A stretch of DNA of 64,000 bases from Lutjanus erythropterus (taxonomy: Eukaryota > Chordata > Actinopteri > Lutjaniformes > Lutjanidae), in assembly GCA_020091685.1 (NCBI GenBank), contig CM034605.1, forward strand, positions 8,425,019 through 8,489,018, read 5' to 3'. Below, one piece after another: positions 11,505 through 22,699 of this stretch. The first letter of the stretch is position 1; every line of letters begins with the position of its first letter. The notes beneath the pieces were generated by a model. That model searched no databases. It saw only the letters and a list, made by a program, of their open reading frames with translations, and was not told the DNA's origin. The position numbers and the translations under genes were made by a program.

Positions 11505-11680
11505 TTTTACTGTTTTTTAGGGCCTTTTATGGCTTTATTGGTAGGGCAGCTGAAGAAATGACAAGACAGGGGAAGAGAGAGTGGGAGAAGGCAGAGGGTT
11601 GCAGGCAGGAGTCAAATCCACAGCTGCTACTGTGAATTCACAACATCGTACATGGGCTGCACGATGCATGCGTCTCTCAT
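11505..11680 (-). repeat. degraded tRNA-derived SINE, minus strand
   Basis: Reading plus, the copy begins with the reversed 3' part (TTTTAGGGCCTTTTATGGC, then AGACAGGGGAAGAGAGAGTG) and ends with a decayed reversed B box (GTCAAATCCAC) and remnants of the head. It appears related to the SINE about 300 bp downstream in opposite orientation. It is identified from memory of the teleost consensus, so its borders are approximate. Confidence 0.55.
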
Positions 11681-11908
11681 TCTTTGCAAGAGCAGATTTC
11701 AAACATAATATAAAAATGAAGAGAATTAATTAATAAATTGTTGATGTGTTCATGTTGTGGCCGGGGACCAATGGCAAAGTAACATGAGTCTTATTGTAAT
11801 CATGTACAGTAATGAGTACTTACTGCACTCATGGGACCCCAGATTCAATTTCGAACAGCTCCCGTAAGAGCATCAGTTTTCATAATTTCCTCATTAAGTA
11901 AGAGGTCA

Positions 11909-12094
11909 GTGGGGGGGTGCACTGGAAGCTGTCTTGGTAGAGCGTCCACCCCATGTACTGAGGCTGAGTCAGTACTGCAGGGGCCTGAATTTGATTCCAG
12001 CCTGTGGTCCTTTGCAGCATGTTATCCCCTGTCTGTCTCGCCCATTGTCTATTTCCATCTGCTAAAAAGTAATCTAAAAAAAAAAGAAAAAAAT
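11909..12094 (+). repeat. tRNA-derived SINE
   Basis: A Pol III A-box-like segment (TGTCTTGGTAGAGCGTCC) is followed by a B-box-like GAATTTGATTCCAG about 50 bp later. A body with GTCCTTTGCAGCATGTTATC and an A-rich tail (AAAAAAAAAAGAAAAAAA) complete the copy. This layout is that of a teleost tRNA-SINE; it is not a functional tRNA gene. No clear target duplication was identified. Confidence 0.7.
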
Positions 12095-13846
12095 CAACAA
12101 ATGTCAGCCTGTACAGTAATAAGTACCCTTCCTCCTCACAACCTCATATCACCAAACTCTTTTTTTTTTTTTATTCAAGAATGACATCACCTCAGCCCAA
12201 GAAAAAAGAAAACAAAGATTTTAAAGAGGGCTCTTGTGAAGTGAAGGATGCTTGTTACCAGACCCTATGGGAAGACAAGCCAAGATTACAATTGCAGGTC
12301 TTGTCCACACTACTGAGACATAATTGATAAAATAAAGAGCACATGTACCTGAGCCTTTCTCACAGAAGACATCCTGAATTGTCACAGTAGTAAAACTGCA
12401 GGTTTAACTTATGGCATTAATGATGGCTCTGCTCTATTCAAATGTCCCAGTAAGCCAAGACAGTGAGTAAGCTTGAACAACAGCAGGGCCCTGAAAATGA
12501 GCAGCTAAATGGAACTCAGCCATTGTTAATTTTATTATTTACACCTGTGTTTCTTCTACTGTGACATGTCAAAATGTTCTCAGTGAAAAAGGCCTGTAGC
12601 TCTCATGAGAAGCATCAGCAGGAAGGACGGTATCTCCTCCTCCAGGCTCTGTACCAGACTCTGCTCGCAGCACACACCCAGAAGATTTGTGAGTACCGTG
12701 CTGGATCCCCAGAGTACATTAGGAATTGTTTTTCAGACATTCCCTGTTTGTCTTGTTCTCCATTTTGTCTCTTTCTTTATCTTTGATTGTAGAACATAAT
12801 GCTAAAATAACACATTTTATTACGTGCTTTCTGTGTATAGTTTTGTTTTGTACCCAGAGTCAAGTGTTTTTGTGTGTCCCAGCTGAGCTCATGTTGGTTC
12901 CTGTTCTGAACTACTGAAAGTTTTAACTTGCTATTTATGCACTTGAATTGATTTTAAGCACTTCTGAGGACAAAGACCTTTCTCTTTTCTCTTTCTGTCT
13001 TACTTTTGATTGGAAGTTGAACAATTCAGTCCCATGAGTGGACTATATTTGGCCTCAAACAACTGCAGATTTATTCACAGTTTGATCAAGCTGCTCATCC
13101 TTAGGGTTTTACCAATATCAAAACAAAGATTCGTATTATTATGATAAATCCATAGCACACTTGGAGTTTCACATTCACTTTAAAGATTGTCAGTGGAATT
13201 TAAACTTCAGACTGTTTAGTATTATTATTGCTTGTCTTGTTCAAACCCAATCTCATAGGTCTTTCTTTTACTGAAGGCATGTTCAGTGTTGCGAGTATAA
13301 ACGCAGACATCAGATAGGAACTGCATTTACAGCAGACGTAAACAAAGACAATCCCTACTGTCTCTGTATTGTCTACTACACTGCCTCTAACTTGAGTTTT
13401 ATAGCATCGATTTAGAAGAATATAAGAGTTGAATAAAGACACAACTGCTAACACCATATTTTATTACCTTCTAGTGCACTTGCTACCAATGTGGGAGTCC
13501 TGAACTGCCAAGGCTTCGTAATGAAATCATTATTATTAAGTTTGGATTACTATTTAAGATAACACAGCCTCATCCTGCATTAGAAAGTTAGGTTAAAACA
13601 ACCAAAGAGCAAACAGAGCAGTAACCAACCATCGGGGAGAGGGAAACGTGAAATTTGCTTTTTTAAAAAAGCCTATTAAATATATTTGATTGTTAAAAAA
13701 AATGTAATAAAAAAAAATAAAATAAAATAAAACAGACAGAGAATTGTATCGAACATTCCTAAAACTATCAGGAAAACTCATATCTGATGTAATTAAGATT
13801 ACATTAAGATTAATAATGATTAAGACTCAGTGTAACATATCAGAGG

Positions 13847-14804
13847 CAGTGGTGGACAAAGTACTCAACCCCAGTACTTGATTCAAAGTATAGATATTCC
13901 TGATCAAATATTACTCAACTACAAGTGAAAGTTGCTTAATCACAATTTTACTTGCGTTAAAATGTACTGGAGCACTTGTTTTTAAAAAATACTTAAGTGT
14001 TCAAAAGTACAAATTACAAAGTAGATTTTATAATATCAATACATTGCTGTATTGTTTTCACAGTGCGTTTACAGAACCTTGTAACACTCTGAAAACACCT
14101 GATGATGCATTGACTGACCACACTGACCACTCTGCTACACAAAGCCTATAGAGACACCTATAAAAACTTCAGCATAGAAATGTAATCAAAAACAAAAAGG
14201 ACAGCTGCTGTCAAACAACTGTAAAGAGTTTTTGAAGTTTGTTAAATAACTGAGATTTCTTTCTGGCTTCAGGGGCAGTATATACATTGATTATGTGGTA
14301 TTATTCACCCTGAAACAATCCAACATTAAAAGCCTACCTGGAATTATTTAATTTTTTCTAATTCTAATAACATCATCAGAATTAATTTTGTCTTTCCCCT
14401 GCCGTCACCATTACCAAGTTTTGTTTGAATGAAAGAGGGAGAGCTTACTTGCTTGCTCTTGTTACAGAGCGCCTGGATGATGTATTTCCACTTTTACATC
14501 AATCTCAGCTGAGAGCGGATACTGCGATTGGTTTTTTTCTGTGACGAACACAGCGTGTGACCAATTGCATTTTAGAAAAGAAATAACAGCAACAGCTGAC
14601 TTCACAGCTATACTTAGCCTAAAAGTAACAAGTAACGACAACCTTCCTAGAAATGTAGTGGAGTCAAAAGTACAATATTTGTTTTTGAAATGTGAAAGTC
14701 ATACGTTTCCAAAAGAACAAATACTCAAGTAAAGTACAAATACTCAAAAAATGTAATTAAGAACAATATAAAATGAAAATGCACGTTGTTACTGTGAACC
14801 ACTG
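13847..14804. mobile_element. hAT-type non-autonomous transposon with 8-bp TSD
   Basis: The element starts CAGTGGTGGACAAAGTACTC and ends AACCACTG. It is flanked by a perfect 8-bp direct repeat ATCAGAGG (13839-13846 and 14805-14812), the hallmark of hAT insertion. Subterminal AAAGTAC / GTACTT motifs recur in both orientations. The 958-bp interior has no transposase-like frame, so it must have depended on a partner. The exact TSD indicates a reasonably recent insertion. Confidence 0.9.
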
Positions 14805-14812
14805 ATCAGAGG

Positions 14813-16063
14813 CTACATTCATTCACTGTCTGATAGGAGCAATTATTCTTCATTATTCTCAAACTTTCTGTTTATTTAGTCTGTTTGAAAGGAGTCCTCA
14901 GTTTGTTTTTTCCCAGAAGTGTAACTTCCTCTTTCTTTGGAATTTGACGTTGTTCTCTCTCCTCTGCTTGCCAAGGGGAAATATGGGCATCATATCAAGG
15001 CCTATTTTAAGCAGCTTTTAATAAATGCATTCCTGAGGTTGACAGTGCTGGTGATAAACAGGGTTGAGTTTCAAAGAATGATTGTTAGTCGTGTTGCTCA
15101 GCTGCAGAGAGGTACAGTCACTCATTTTCATCTCATTAAAACCTTACTGACACCTTCAAACTGATTACAGCAGGCCTGAGAGGTGGTTAACAGCTTCACT
15201 GATTTCTGACTAAAGCAGGTATGTGTTGGTGTCTTAACTGTAGCTGTATTGTTTTTACATGTATTCACCTGCACGTTATAAACAGTAGTGTTTTCCATCT
15301 CAGCCTGTCATTTAGAGTTCAGATAGAAAGTGGATTGCTGTACTTTTTTAGTGATGGAGGATGCGTTTCACGTAGGCAGCCAACCGCAGGAGAAAACCTC
15401 CCACACTCCTGTGCCTCTGAGAAGCTGAGTCATCGAGCTCTGACAGGATGGATGTGGTGGCTGAGAGTAAGCCAGGCCCGTCATTGGCTATCGCCGGCCT
15501 GGGTACCCTGCCCTGCTGCCTCTCACCGCTAGCGTAGGTAGATGAATGAGTGCTGGGTGAAAACAAAAGGGACTACTCTGACCTTTGCTGGGATGTGTTA
15601 CAATGTACAGCATGTGTGGCGGCAGCGGCAGCGGCGGCGTGTTTACCAAGCTGGGCCGCGTCCAGTAATTGAGGCTATAGAGAGTACATTGGACTCTTGA
15701 TGAGGCTTTGATGTCACCATGTCCTCTCATCCTATCCAGCTCTCTAAATGAAACAATATTGCCTGGATGAGGCCTTGGCAGGATGTGATTCAGGCCTGTG
15801 TTGTTCTTGGATTCAGACTCAAAGGGCCTATCATGTCCACCCATTTCCCAACACGAGCGCAGCCATATGTCATCACATTGCTTAACGAGGCCCACACTTA
15901 AGGAATTAGTCCGGGGGGGCTTACAGATCATTAGCAGCCATTGAAAACATCCACAGCTTTCCAACAGATTAAGTGAAACATGTGCCACTTGATAGCTTCA
16001 CATGCCCATCAGCAGTGGCAGCCAGTCTCAGAGCTCTCAGTTTGCAGATGAATGACACAAGCT
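14813..16063. other. intergenic, possible conserved non-coding block
   Basis: No gene or repeat was recognised. Between about 15400 and 15990 the sequence is unusually complex and GC-richer, with a (GGC/AGC)-rich run at 15616-15640. A 166-codon minus-strand frame (15488-15988) has no recognisable motif and looks accidental. Its character would fit a conserved regulatory element, but that is inference only. Confidence 0.35.
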
Positions 16064-16667
16064 TTAAAGGGACAGCTCTCCCCAAAATCAAAAATACATA
16101 TTTTTATTCTAACCTGTAGTGCTATTTATATATCTGGATTGTTTTGGTGTGAGTTACAGAGTTTTGGGGATATCAGCTGTAGAGATGTTTGCCTTCTCTT
16201 GAACACAATGGAACTAGATGGCACTCAGCCTGTGGTGCTTAAAATGCCAAAAATTGAAGACTTCAGCAGCAATGCCTCTTTCCAGAAATCACGATCCAGT
16301 AACTTAAGATAATCCACAGACCTTGTTGTGAGCAGTTTCGTGGAGGAACTATTTTCTGCCTACGAAACTACACCCACCAATTGTGTCACCATGCAGAAGG
16401 AAGCCTGCATCTACATGTGGACAAGAGGTTACAGCTCAACCAAGGTGGACAGCATGAACATTTACATCTTGCGCTGTCCCAAGAATTCAAGCGTTTTTTC
16501 TGGCATCCTATTCCCTAGTCCCATTATATTGGAGAGAAGGCAGATACTTTTATGGACAATATCTCTGAAATGAAGGAACCCACACCAAAACAATCTAGAT
16601 AAATAAATAGCACTACAGGCTAGAGGAAAAATACATATTCTTGATTTTGGGGTGAACTGTCCCTTAA
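16064..16667 (+). mobile_element. long-TIR MITE with TTAA ends, copy 1
   Basis: The left end TTAAAGGGACAG (16064) mirrors the right end CTGTCCCTTAA (16667). The inverted repeats are long, about 150 bp: CCAAAATCAAAAATACATAT, TAGTGCTATTTAT and TTTTGGTGTGAGTTACAGAG reappear reverse-complemented at the other end. TTAA at both ends suggests a piggyBac- or Kolobok-mobilised family. No coding capacity. Two more copies lie at 20.0 and 23.9 kb. Confidence 0.85.
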
Positions 16668-17713
16668 CCAAACTCAGAACTTTAACAATCTACCAGAAAG
16701 TACAGAGCTTTCACAGCTGTATTTCTTAGAAAGTTAACTGAAATTTTAAATAAAGAAATAAAGAAAATAACCTTAATGTCCATGGTTCTATCAGTGTGGA
16801 CACTGGGATAAACACTACAAATACATTGTAATAATTAATAATTTAATTTAAATTAGCCTTAAAGATTTAAGTTGACTAAATTTGAAAAGACAAGTTGAGG
16901 TAATTTTGTGATAATTCAAAACAAATAAAATTCCTGTTCAAATAAACTTGATATTATTTCAGATGTACTTGAGGATTAAGTTGAACCAACAACTCCCACT
17001 GATGAATATTACAAACAAATGGCATTTCTCAGTTTTAAGTGTCAGTTCTTCATTTCACACAAAATAACTTCCAGCTGCACCTGCTCCGGTTGGAGTTGCT
17101 TTGTTCCAGCACTGGTACAAAGACAGTATGTGAAACTGCTCCCAGTGAACTTATTACATTTTAAAATTTAAGTGGCTAGACCTAATTTAATATTGTCTGC
17201 TAAAAGTCTGATATGCTAATATGCAGACCATGTTTCTTTAGAAACTTAATTTAATGAGTTGATTGAACTCTGTATTCATTCAACTCATTTTAAGTCAAAA
17301 GATGTCAGAAGAACTTTTGTGTATGTTATAGTGTAAGAGGAAAATGTGTGTTTTCAATTTGAACGATTAACCTTTAACCAACAGTGCTGCACCAGTTCCT
17401 GCTATACTGTCAAACAGCTCTGTGTGTGAAGTAATGTGGTTTTTGTGTGTGAGACAGGTGATGATATTTCATTTCCAATCTGATAAGTAAGCTCAGTGAT
17501 TGCTAAATCCTTTCAAACAACAAATGCACTGGCAGAACATAAAAGTAAAGTGAGAATAAAAATGTTCTCCTCTCTGCATGATGTTTGATTCTGAACAATT
17601 AAGTCCTCTCACATTACATGAACTGCAGCCAGACTTCTTTTCAGAGGATAATTGTACGGCTGTGGGAGTGAACGAGCCAAACTGCTCGGGTGACTTCAGA
17701 GCTGAGGATGAGG

Positions 17714-17715
<2 letters not shown>

Positions 17716-17759
<44 letters not shown>

Positions 17760-17790
17760 ATGTGTGTGTGCTTGTGCGTGTGTAGGTGTT
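17716..17790 (+). repeat. (GT)n microsatellite
   Basis: About 20 perfect GT units at 17716-17756 are followed by an imperfect continuation (GCGCATGTGTGTGTG...) to about 17790. The frames that read through it on both strands (poly-CV or poly-HT) are artefacts. Confidence 0.95.
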
Positions 17791-18727
17791 AAGAGGAGGA
17801 CAGATGACAGAGGAACTGTAGGCCGATGATGCAATCAAATGTACTAATGCTGCATGAACAGGAAATTACATCATCAGAGGACTGTACTTGGCCTGAGAGT
17901 GGGGCAGAAGCTGTGTGGCAACATCACCAAGCGGCTGAATTACTTACAGTCAATAGTAACATTTGCATTGTCAGTCATTTTATCACCTTCTTGAATCATG
18001 TTGATTCATCCAGTAACTAGAACGTCACTGAAGAAGATTTCTGCAGGTTAAGAAACATCATACCTACACAGCTGTATCCTGTGTCTGTTCAGAGCGATGA
18101 TTGTGTAAGTCCTCAGAAATTAGTGCTCCATGTACACAGACGCGTGGTTAAGAAACGAGTATATCTCCACCTTAACACTCCAACTCTAACTATGTGTCTT
18201 TTCTTATCTGTCTTGACTCATACTTAGTGCATAGACATGACCCATCTATCATTTATCAGCATCATACACTTGCATATAAACTTTTTTTTTCTTGTGTTTG
18301 CTCCTTCCTTTCTGTCAGGGTTTCCACTAGCAACACCATGTTTAACATCACAACGCTATGAACTGTGGGTCATATCTTCAGGCAAAGTTCGCAGAAATGC
18401 AAACTTACAGAAAGTTTGCATGAAGTCAAAAGGGAAGATAGCCCTCATGGACTTGCAGATTTGACAGTGGGACAGCCCTAAGCCCTTGCGGACTTACTGG
18501 TAATACGCCTCAAAGTCTGTGAGTCTGTGAGTGTGGACACTGGGATTGGACCCATCTTTAAAAACTTTCTGACTTCCCCAGAACATCTGTGGTTCTTTTC
18601 CATTTGTTCCTACTGACGACATAAATCTTTAAAAACAGGTCCTGGGTGTATAATTTATTATTTTTTTAAAGGCTTAGTAATTTGCTAAGACCATTGGGTC
18701 TTTTTAGTTTTAATCAAATGTTCTCAA

Positions 18728-18845
18728 CCCTCGTGGCATAGGGATTGACTATGTGGACCACAACATCCCTGGTTTGCATTCAGGGTCCGTTGGGTGCAGT
18801 CATTCCCTCTATTGTTCCAATGTGGTTTTTTTTTCTTTTTTTCAT
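18728..18845 (+). repeat. tRNA-derived SINE fragment
   Basis: An A-box-like GTGGCATAGGGATTGACTATG and a B-box-like GGTTTGCATTCAGG are followed by a short body (GTGCAGTCATTCCCTCT) and a T-rich tail. It resembles a teleost tRNA-SINE with a decayed head. It differs from the SINE at 11.9 kb. Borders are approximate. Confidence 0.5.
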
Positions 18846-19126
18846 ATCGGTCAGGTCTATTTGGGATTAACTCAAAATAAACAACAGGGCCCATATTCAT
18901 GGTAATAAAAGAACATTTTACCTGGTGCAGTGGTGTGATTCATTAATGTGTTTCAATACTACTTTGACAACAGTGGAGCTTTATGACACCTGAGGGATCT
19001 GCATCAGGTTTTGGCTACACAGCTAATACTTGTTTGGTAATATTCCATACTTCTCTTACTGCCAACAAATCCCATGAGAAGACCAAAAACAACAATGAAT
19101 TGATCGTACTGTCTTAACCTTTAACC

Positions 19127-19641
19127 CAGTGTTTCACACACTTTTTTTTCTGGGTACACACTTTTTAAAAATCACAAATAATTGCAGCTCTATTTACAAT
19201 AGGCCTTATGACTAAATCTTGGGATGAGTTAATTTGTGCGTAAATTAACATCCTGACCATTTTTGCTGTCATTTCTGCATCACCTTGTATTATCTTGGCA
19301 CATTATTGAGATAATACACATTTTAAATACCTTATAAATGAGAAGTAAATGTATTTAGGCTGAGTTAATAGGCCATCTCATTGTTTTTGTTTCCTCTCAT
19401 CAGCAAAACAATTTGGGACATTTTAGCCTACTTCATAAATGAGACAAAATAAGTATATTTTGGTGGCATTAACAGGCTCTCATTTTCTCCCTCTCATCAG
19501 TAAAACAAGATACACATTTTAAATATTAAATTCATGGAATTTCTTAGTCTTTCACTACATAGTTTTTTATTTATTCGGTGACCCAAATAAAATCTCATGT
19601 GACCAACCAGTGGGTCCCGACCCAGTCTTTGGGAATGACTG
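19127..19641. mobile_element. hAT-type non-autonomous transposon
   Basis: Starts CAGTGTTTCACACACTTTTT and ends GGGAATGACTG. It is flanked by near-identical 8-bp repeats CTTTAACC (19119-19126) and GTTTAACC (19642-19649), seven of eight matching. Terminal repeats are short and decayed. Inside, a segment with ACACATTTTAAATA and CTCTCATCAG occurs twice, suggesting an internal duplication. No coding capacity. Confidence 0.8.
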
Positions 19642-20027
19642 GTTTAACCCACGTGAAGCTGCTGCTTTTCTATTGCACTGATATGTCTGTGCACATACCA
19701 CTGCTCTAACTGCTCATTATATACTCACTGCTGATAACGTTTCACACAAACTGCTTACTGACTGCAACTGCCATTTTAAAGGTACAACTCTGCAACTACA
19801 GTATATTCTACATGGACTATGCTCAGTCAATAAACACAAAGCCTAACTCATTTTCTATACCTATTTATGCCTCTTACCTTATATTTGATACTTTTATACT
19901 TCATGTTTATATTTTATATTTATATCTATTCTTTTCATGTAGCTTAATATGTTGCACCGAATATCACTGCATATGTACAAAAAAGATATTCATACTCGTA
20001 ACCCCTATTTTAGCAGCAGAATAAAGG

Positions 20028-20446
20028 TTAAAGGAACAGTTATTCATTTATATTGTTTTGGTGTGAGCAGCCGAGTTTTGGAGATTTCAGCCATATACGT
20101 CTACCTTCTTTATAATATAATGGAGTTAAAAGGCAGTAAAATCTACCAGAACATCCTCCTACGTGAGACTGCTCTCAACAAGGTCTGTGGATTATCTTGA
20201 GTAACCAGGCCATGATTTCTGGAAAGAGACATTGCTGCTGAATTTTTCAAATGCATTTTGAAGCGCTTTGAGCGCCATGAGCCGTCTACCATTTGGTCCC
20301 ATTATATTGGAGACAGGGCTGACATCTCTACAGCTGGTATATCCAAAACTCTGTGACTCACACCAAACTTATCCAGATGGATAAACAGCACTACAGGCCA
20401 GAGAAAAAAATGTGTTATTTTGACTTTGAGGTGAACTGTCCTTATA
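20028..20446 (-). mobile_element. long-TIR MITE with TTAA ends, copy 2 (inverted, shorter)
   Basis: Begins TTAAAGGAACAGTT and ends GTGAACTGTCCTTATAA. The interior (ATTATCTTGAGTAAC, TTTCTGGAAAGAGACATTGC) is the reverse complement of copies 1 and 3, so it is inserted in the opposite sense. It is about 190 bp shorter than copy 1 and lacks part of the left inverted repeat and the central piece. It is the oldest-looking of the three. Confidence 0.8.
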
Positions 20447-20619
20447 ATGTAGAATTTATTTCCATTTCTAGCTCATCAATTTCCAGCTGGTCTTTGTTTT
20501 GCCTTTTTGAAATAATATTTATCCAGAAAGACCAAGACCATGAATAAAAGCTCCCTTGACTTGCAGGTGTGCACTCATGCCTGTTGTTTGTACTCAGTTA
20601 CAGTAAACCCCAGTGTCAC

Positions 20620-20900
20620 CCCAGTGGCCCCCTCTGGACACGCCCCTGCAAGCTCGTCAGAACCCGTAACGGACGCCCAGAGGTCCCTAGACCACGGCTT
20701 GGGAACCCCTTTAACGGCCCATCCTCCCTTTTGCACCTCCTCAGTAGTGACTTCAGCCTGGGTTGGAGGGGGAGGAGCAGGCTGGGAGGCTCTGCTCTGC
20801 TCCCATGTTGATGTTTGTTGTTTGCGAGGGTGGCAGCGGCGGCAGCAGCGCTGTGTGTGTGGAGAGAAGAGGGACACAATGTAAACGGAGGGTTTGTCGA
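20620..20900 (+). promoter_or_regulatory. zdhhc14: probable zdhhc14 promoter region
   Basis: GC and CpG content rises sharply after 20620, with GGAGGGGGAGGAG (about 20765), a CAGCGGCGGCAGCAGCGC run (20833) and many CG dinucleotides through 21420. This lies 1.4-2.1 kb upstream of the zdhhc14 start codon on the same strand and is the only such region between the two genes. The transcription start is not determined. Confidence 0.5.
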
Positions 20901-21314
20901 CTGGCCTGTCTGCACGCTTCTTGAGGAAATGCTGCAACTTTTCCGGAAAACGCGGGTGACCGGTGGAGATTTCCGCTGATTATGGTTCGACTGTTGCTGT
21001 GAAATCCTGAACATATGGCCATAAAGGTCCCGCTCGGTTCGTGTTGACTCGTAGTGTCTCTGTGAGCCAGTCAGGATGCTGGAGCTCGTCTGAGAGAGAG
21101 CACCCCCGTCGTGTGGTCTTTCTCTGGATTTCCCTTCCCTTTTGAATCAACTTCTTCCTCGTGCCAATTTCAAACTCATTTTTTTTTAACCTTTCAACTT
21201 CTAAAAATGGTGTTCTTTGCTTTGTCGTCGGCTCGCAACAAACCTGGATAACGAAAGGAACAGCTACGTGACAACACCCCAACACGACGACCAGACCAGC
21301 GGCACTTTGCTTCG
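20840..21314 (+). other. zdhhc14: putative non-coding first exon (5' UTR) of zdhhc14
   Basis: CpG-rich sequence ends in a strong donor TTCG|GTAAGG at 21315, which pairs with the acceptor TCTTCACAG ending at 22699. The left border is unknown. Several short upstream frames would sit in such a leader, for example ATG at 21015 with 10 codons ending TGA at 21047. This is inferred from composition and splice-site quality only. Confidence 0.4.
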
Positions 21315-21690
21315 GTAAGGCGGCGCTTCAACTGTCGCCGAAGCGGGCAGAGCACACAGACACAGCCGGCTGGGATGTGAAGCCGTCAGTGCTCTCTGTA
21401 ATGTTATGTGAGCACATTCAAATCGTCATTTTAGCTCCTCTTGAGTAGGAGACTAATAACCAAGATAGTCAAGTTTAAAGCGTGTAGTTATGTGGGTGAA
21501 GTGAGTGGACAGAGAGCAAGCTCTTAATTGCACAAGTTGGCTAACTTACTAGTCATTTCATCAACTTGCTAGCCACGTTAGCCTTTAGATTCAATCGCTA
21601 TAAAATGCTAACCAGGTTCATTGCTAACAAAGGCGCTATTAACGTTAAGCTATGGTATGTGTGTGAGCTGCTAGTAGTGAAGTTATTTGC

Positions 21691-21935
21691 GGTCACGTCT
21701 AGAAGGGAATCCTTGATTTGCGAAACTCTCGCGAGATATGAGCGTGTTGTTTCTTAATTATACAATTTGTGTAAACAAATAATGTTTTATAATGTAGCCA
21801 TGCTGTAGTTAAGATCCGGGTAGGTTTAGGGCCCGAAATTTCTTGGTTAGAGTTCGGGATAGATTATGGATTTGGTAAAAAATGGTCAATCTCGCGAGAT
21901 TTTGTCTGGTCTGGGGTTCCCTTCTAGGCACGACC
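21691..21935. mobile_element. small MITE with TCTCGCGAGA in both terminal repeats
   Basis: The left arm GGTCACGTCTAGAAGGGAAT (21691) and the right arm ATTCTAGG-type end (GGGTTCCCTTCTAGGCACGA ending about 21935) are inverted repeats of about 45 bp. Each carries the palindrome TCTCGCGAGA (21727-21736 and 21890-21899). The 245-bp element is non-coding. It sits about 400 bp into the intron that follows the putative zdhhc14 first exon. The superfamily is not certain. Confidence 0.8.
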
Positions 21936-22189
21936 GATTTTTGCCAAGTTAGCTAACGTTAGATTAGCTAAACTTGCTATGCTTACCTTGTGTGTGGCTT
22001 TACCAAATTCATCTGAGTCTAGAGGTGTTTTAAAAAAGCAGAAGTGTTTTTAAAAACCTGTAGTAACGCAGTATTTGTAACAGAATATGTATCTTGCACT
22101 ATTCACAAACTTTTTTTGTCCACCTACACCCTCCCTTAGATATTAAAAGTTGTGATCCTAGCTTATCTGATAAACTGGCCTGGTTTATT

Positions 22190-22677
22190 CCAGAGTTATT
22201 ATAGTTTTGATTTTTTAGTAGTTTTTATTTCTCTTATTATGGTTTTCAATTTATTTTTGTTTCCCAAGTGGCTTTGTTTGTTTCAGTTTAGTTAACTGTT
22301 AAAATGTTGAGTTTTAGTTTCTTTTCTTTTCTTTTTTTTCAGTACTAGTTCTAATTTTGAAATAATAATACGCCTGGGTGGGGGGGTTGACAGGGGCAAG
22401 ATTTAAGAAGTTCAGAATTGGTTTCACTATACAAACACCACACTGAGGGCAAATGACTCACAGTCAGTAGACATCCCAGACTCAGTGCTTCCCCATGCTT
22501 TCTGTGTTGACAAATTTAATATGACAAAGACTAAACCTAAAGACATTTCATCTATGTTTTACACATTGTTGTTACAGTTAGTATTATTTTTTTTAAGGTC
22601 TAGTTTTTATTTTTATTACAGATTACTGAACTGTTTTCTTTTCTGAAACTAGTTTTAGTTAACTATAATAACAATGA
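22190..22677. mobile_element. non-autonomous DNA element abutting the zdhhc14 coding exon
   Basis: Left end CCAGAGTTATTATAGTTTTG (about 22190) and right end AGTTTTAGTTAACTATAATA with ACAATGACC (to about 22677) form inverted repeats (GTTATTATAGTT / AACTATAATAAC). The interior is T-rich on both sides of a central GC segment. It ends only about 22 bp before the acceptor AG at 22698-22699. Confidence 0.65.
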
Positions 22678-22699
22678 CCTTGGTATATTCTCTTCACAG

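Larger units (their letters stand above)
10226..13838. other. intergenic, A/T-rich, SINE scraps only
   Basis: No gene was recognised downstream of arid1b in this stretch. A low-complexity A-rich block lies at about 10435-10770, an (AT) run near 11040, and two tRNA-derived SINE copies at about 11505 and 11909. An A-rich run (TAAAATAAAA type) is at about 13695-13735. Confidence 0.6.
16668..19118. other. intergenic, no gene recognised
   Basis: A/T-rich sequence with a GT microsatellite (17716) and a SINE copy (18728). Near 17240-17295 the motif AACTCTGTATTCATTCAACT lies in a weak inverted arrangement (TGAGTTGATTGAACTC / CAACTCATTTT), possibly an old MITE end. No exon was recognised. Confidence 0.5.

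Noticed and set aside
11909-12094. Possible tRNA gene from A- and B-box-like motifs
   Set aside because: The body and A-rich tail are those of a SINE, and the tRNA cloverleaf cannot be completed.
15488-15988. 166-codon minus-strand open frame in the intergenic region
   Set aside because: No recognisable domain, no splice or promoter context; probably a by-product of locally lower A/T content.
17493-17838. Poly-His/Thr and poly-Cys/Val frames
   Set aside because: These read through the GT microsatellite.
20575-21014. Overlapping minus-strand frames across the CpG-rich zdhhc14 promoter
   Set aside because: GC-rich promoter sequence often lacks stops; no start context, no domain, and the sense strand has the better gene model.
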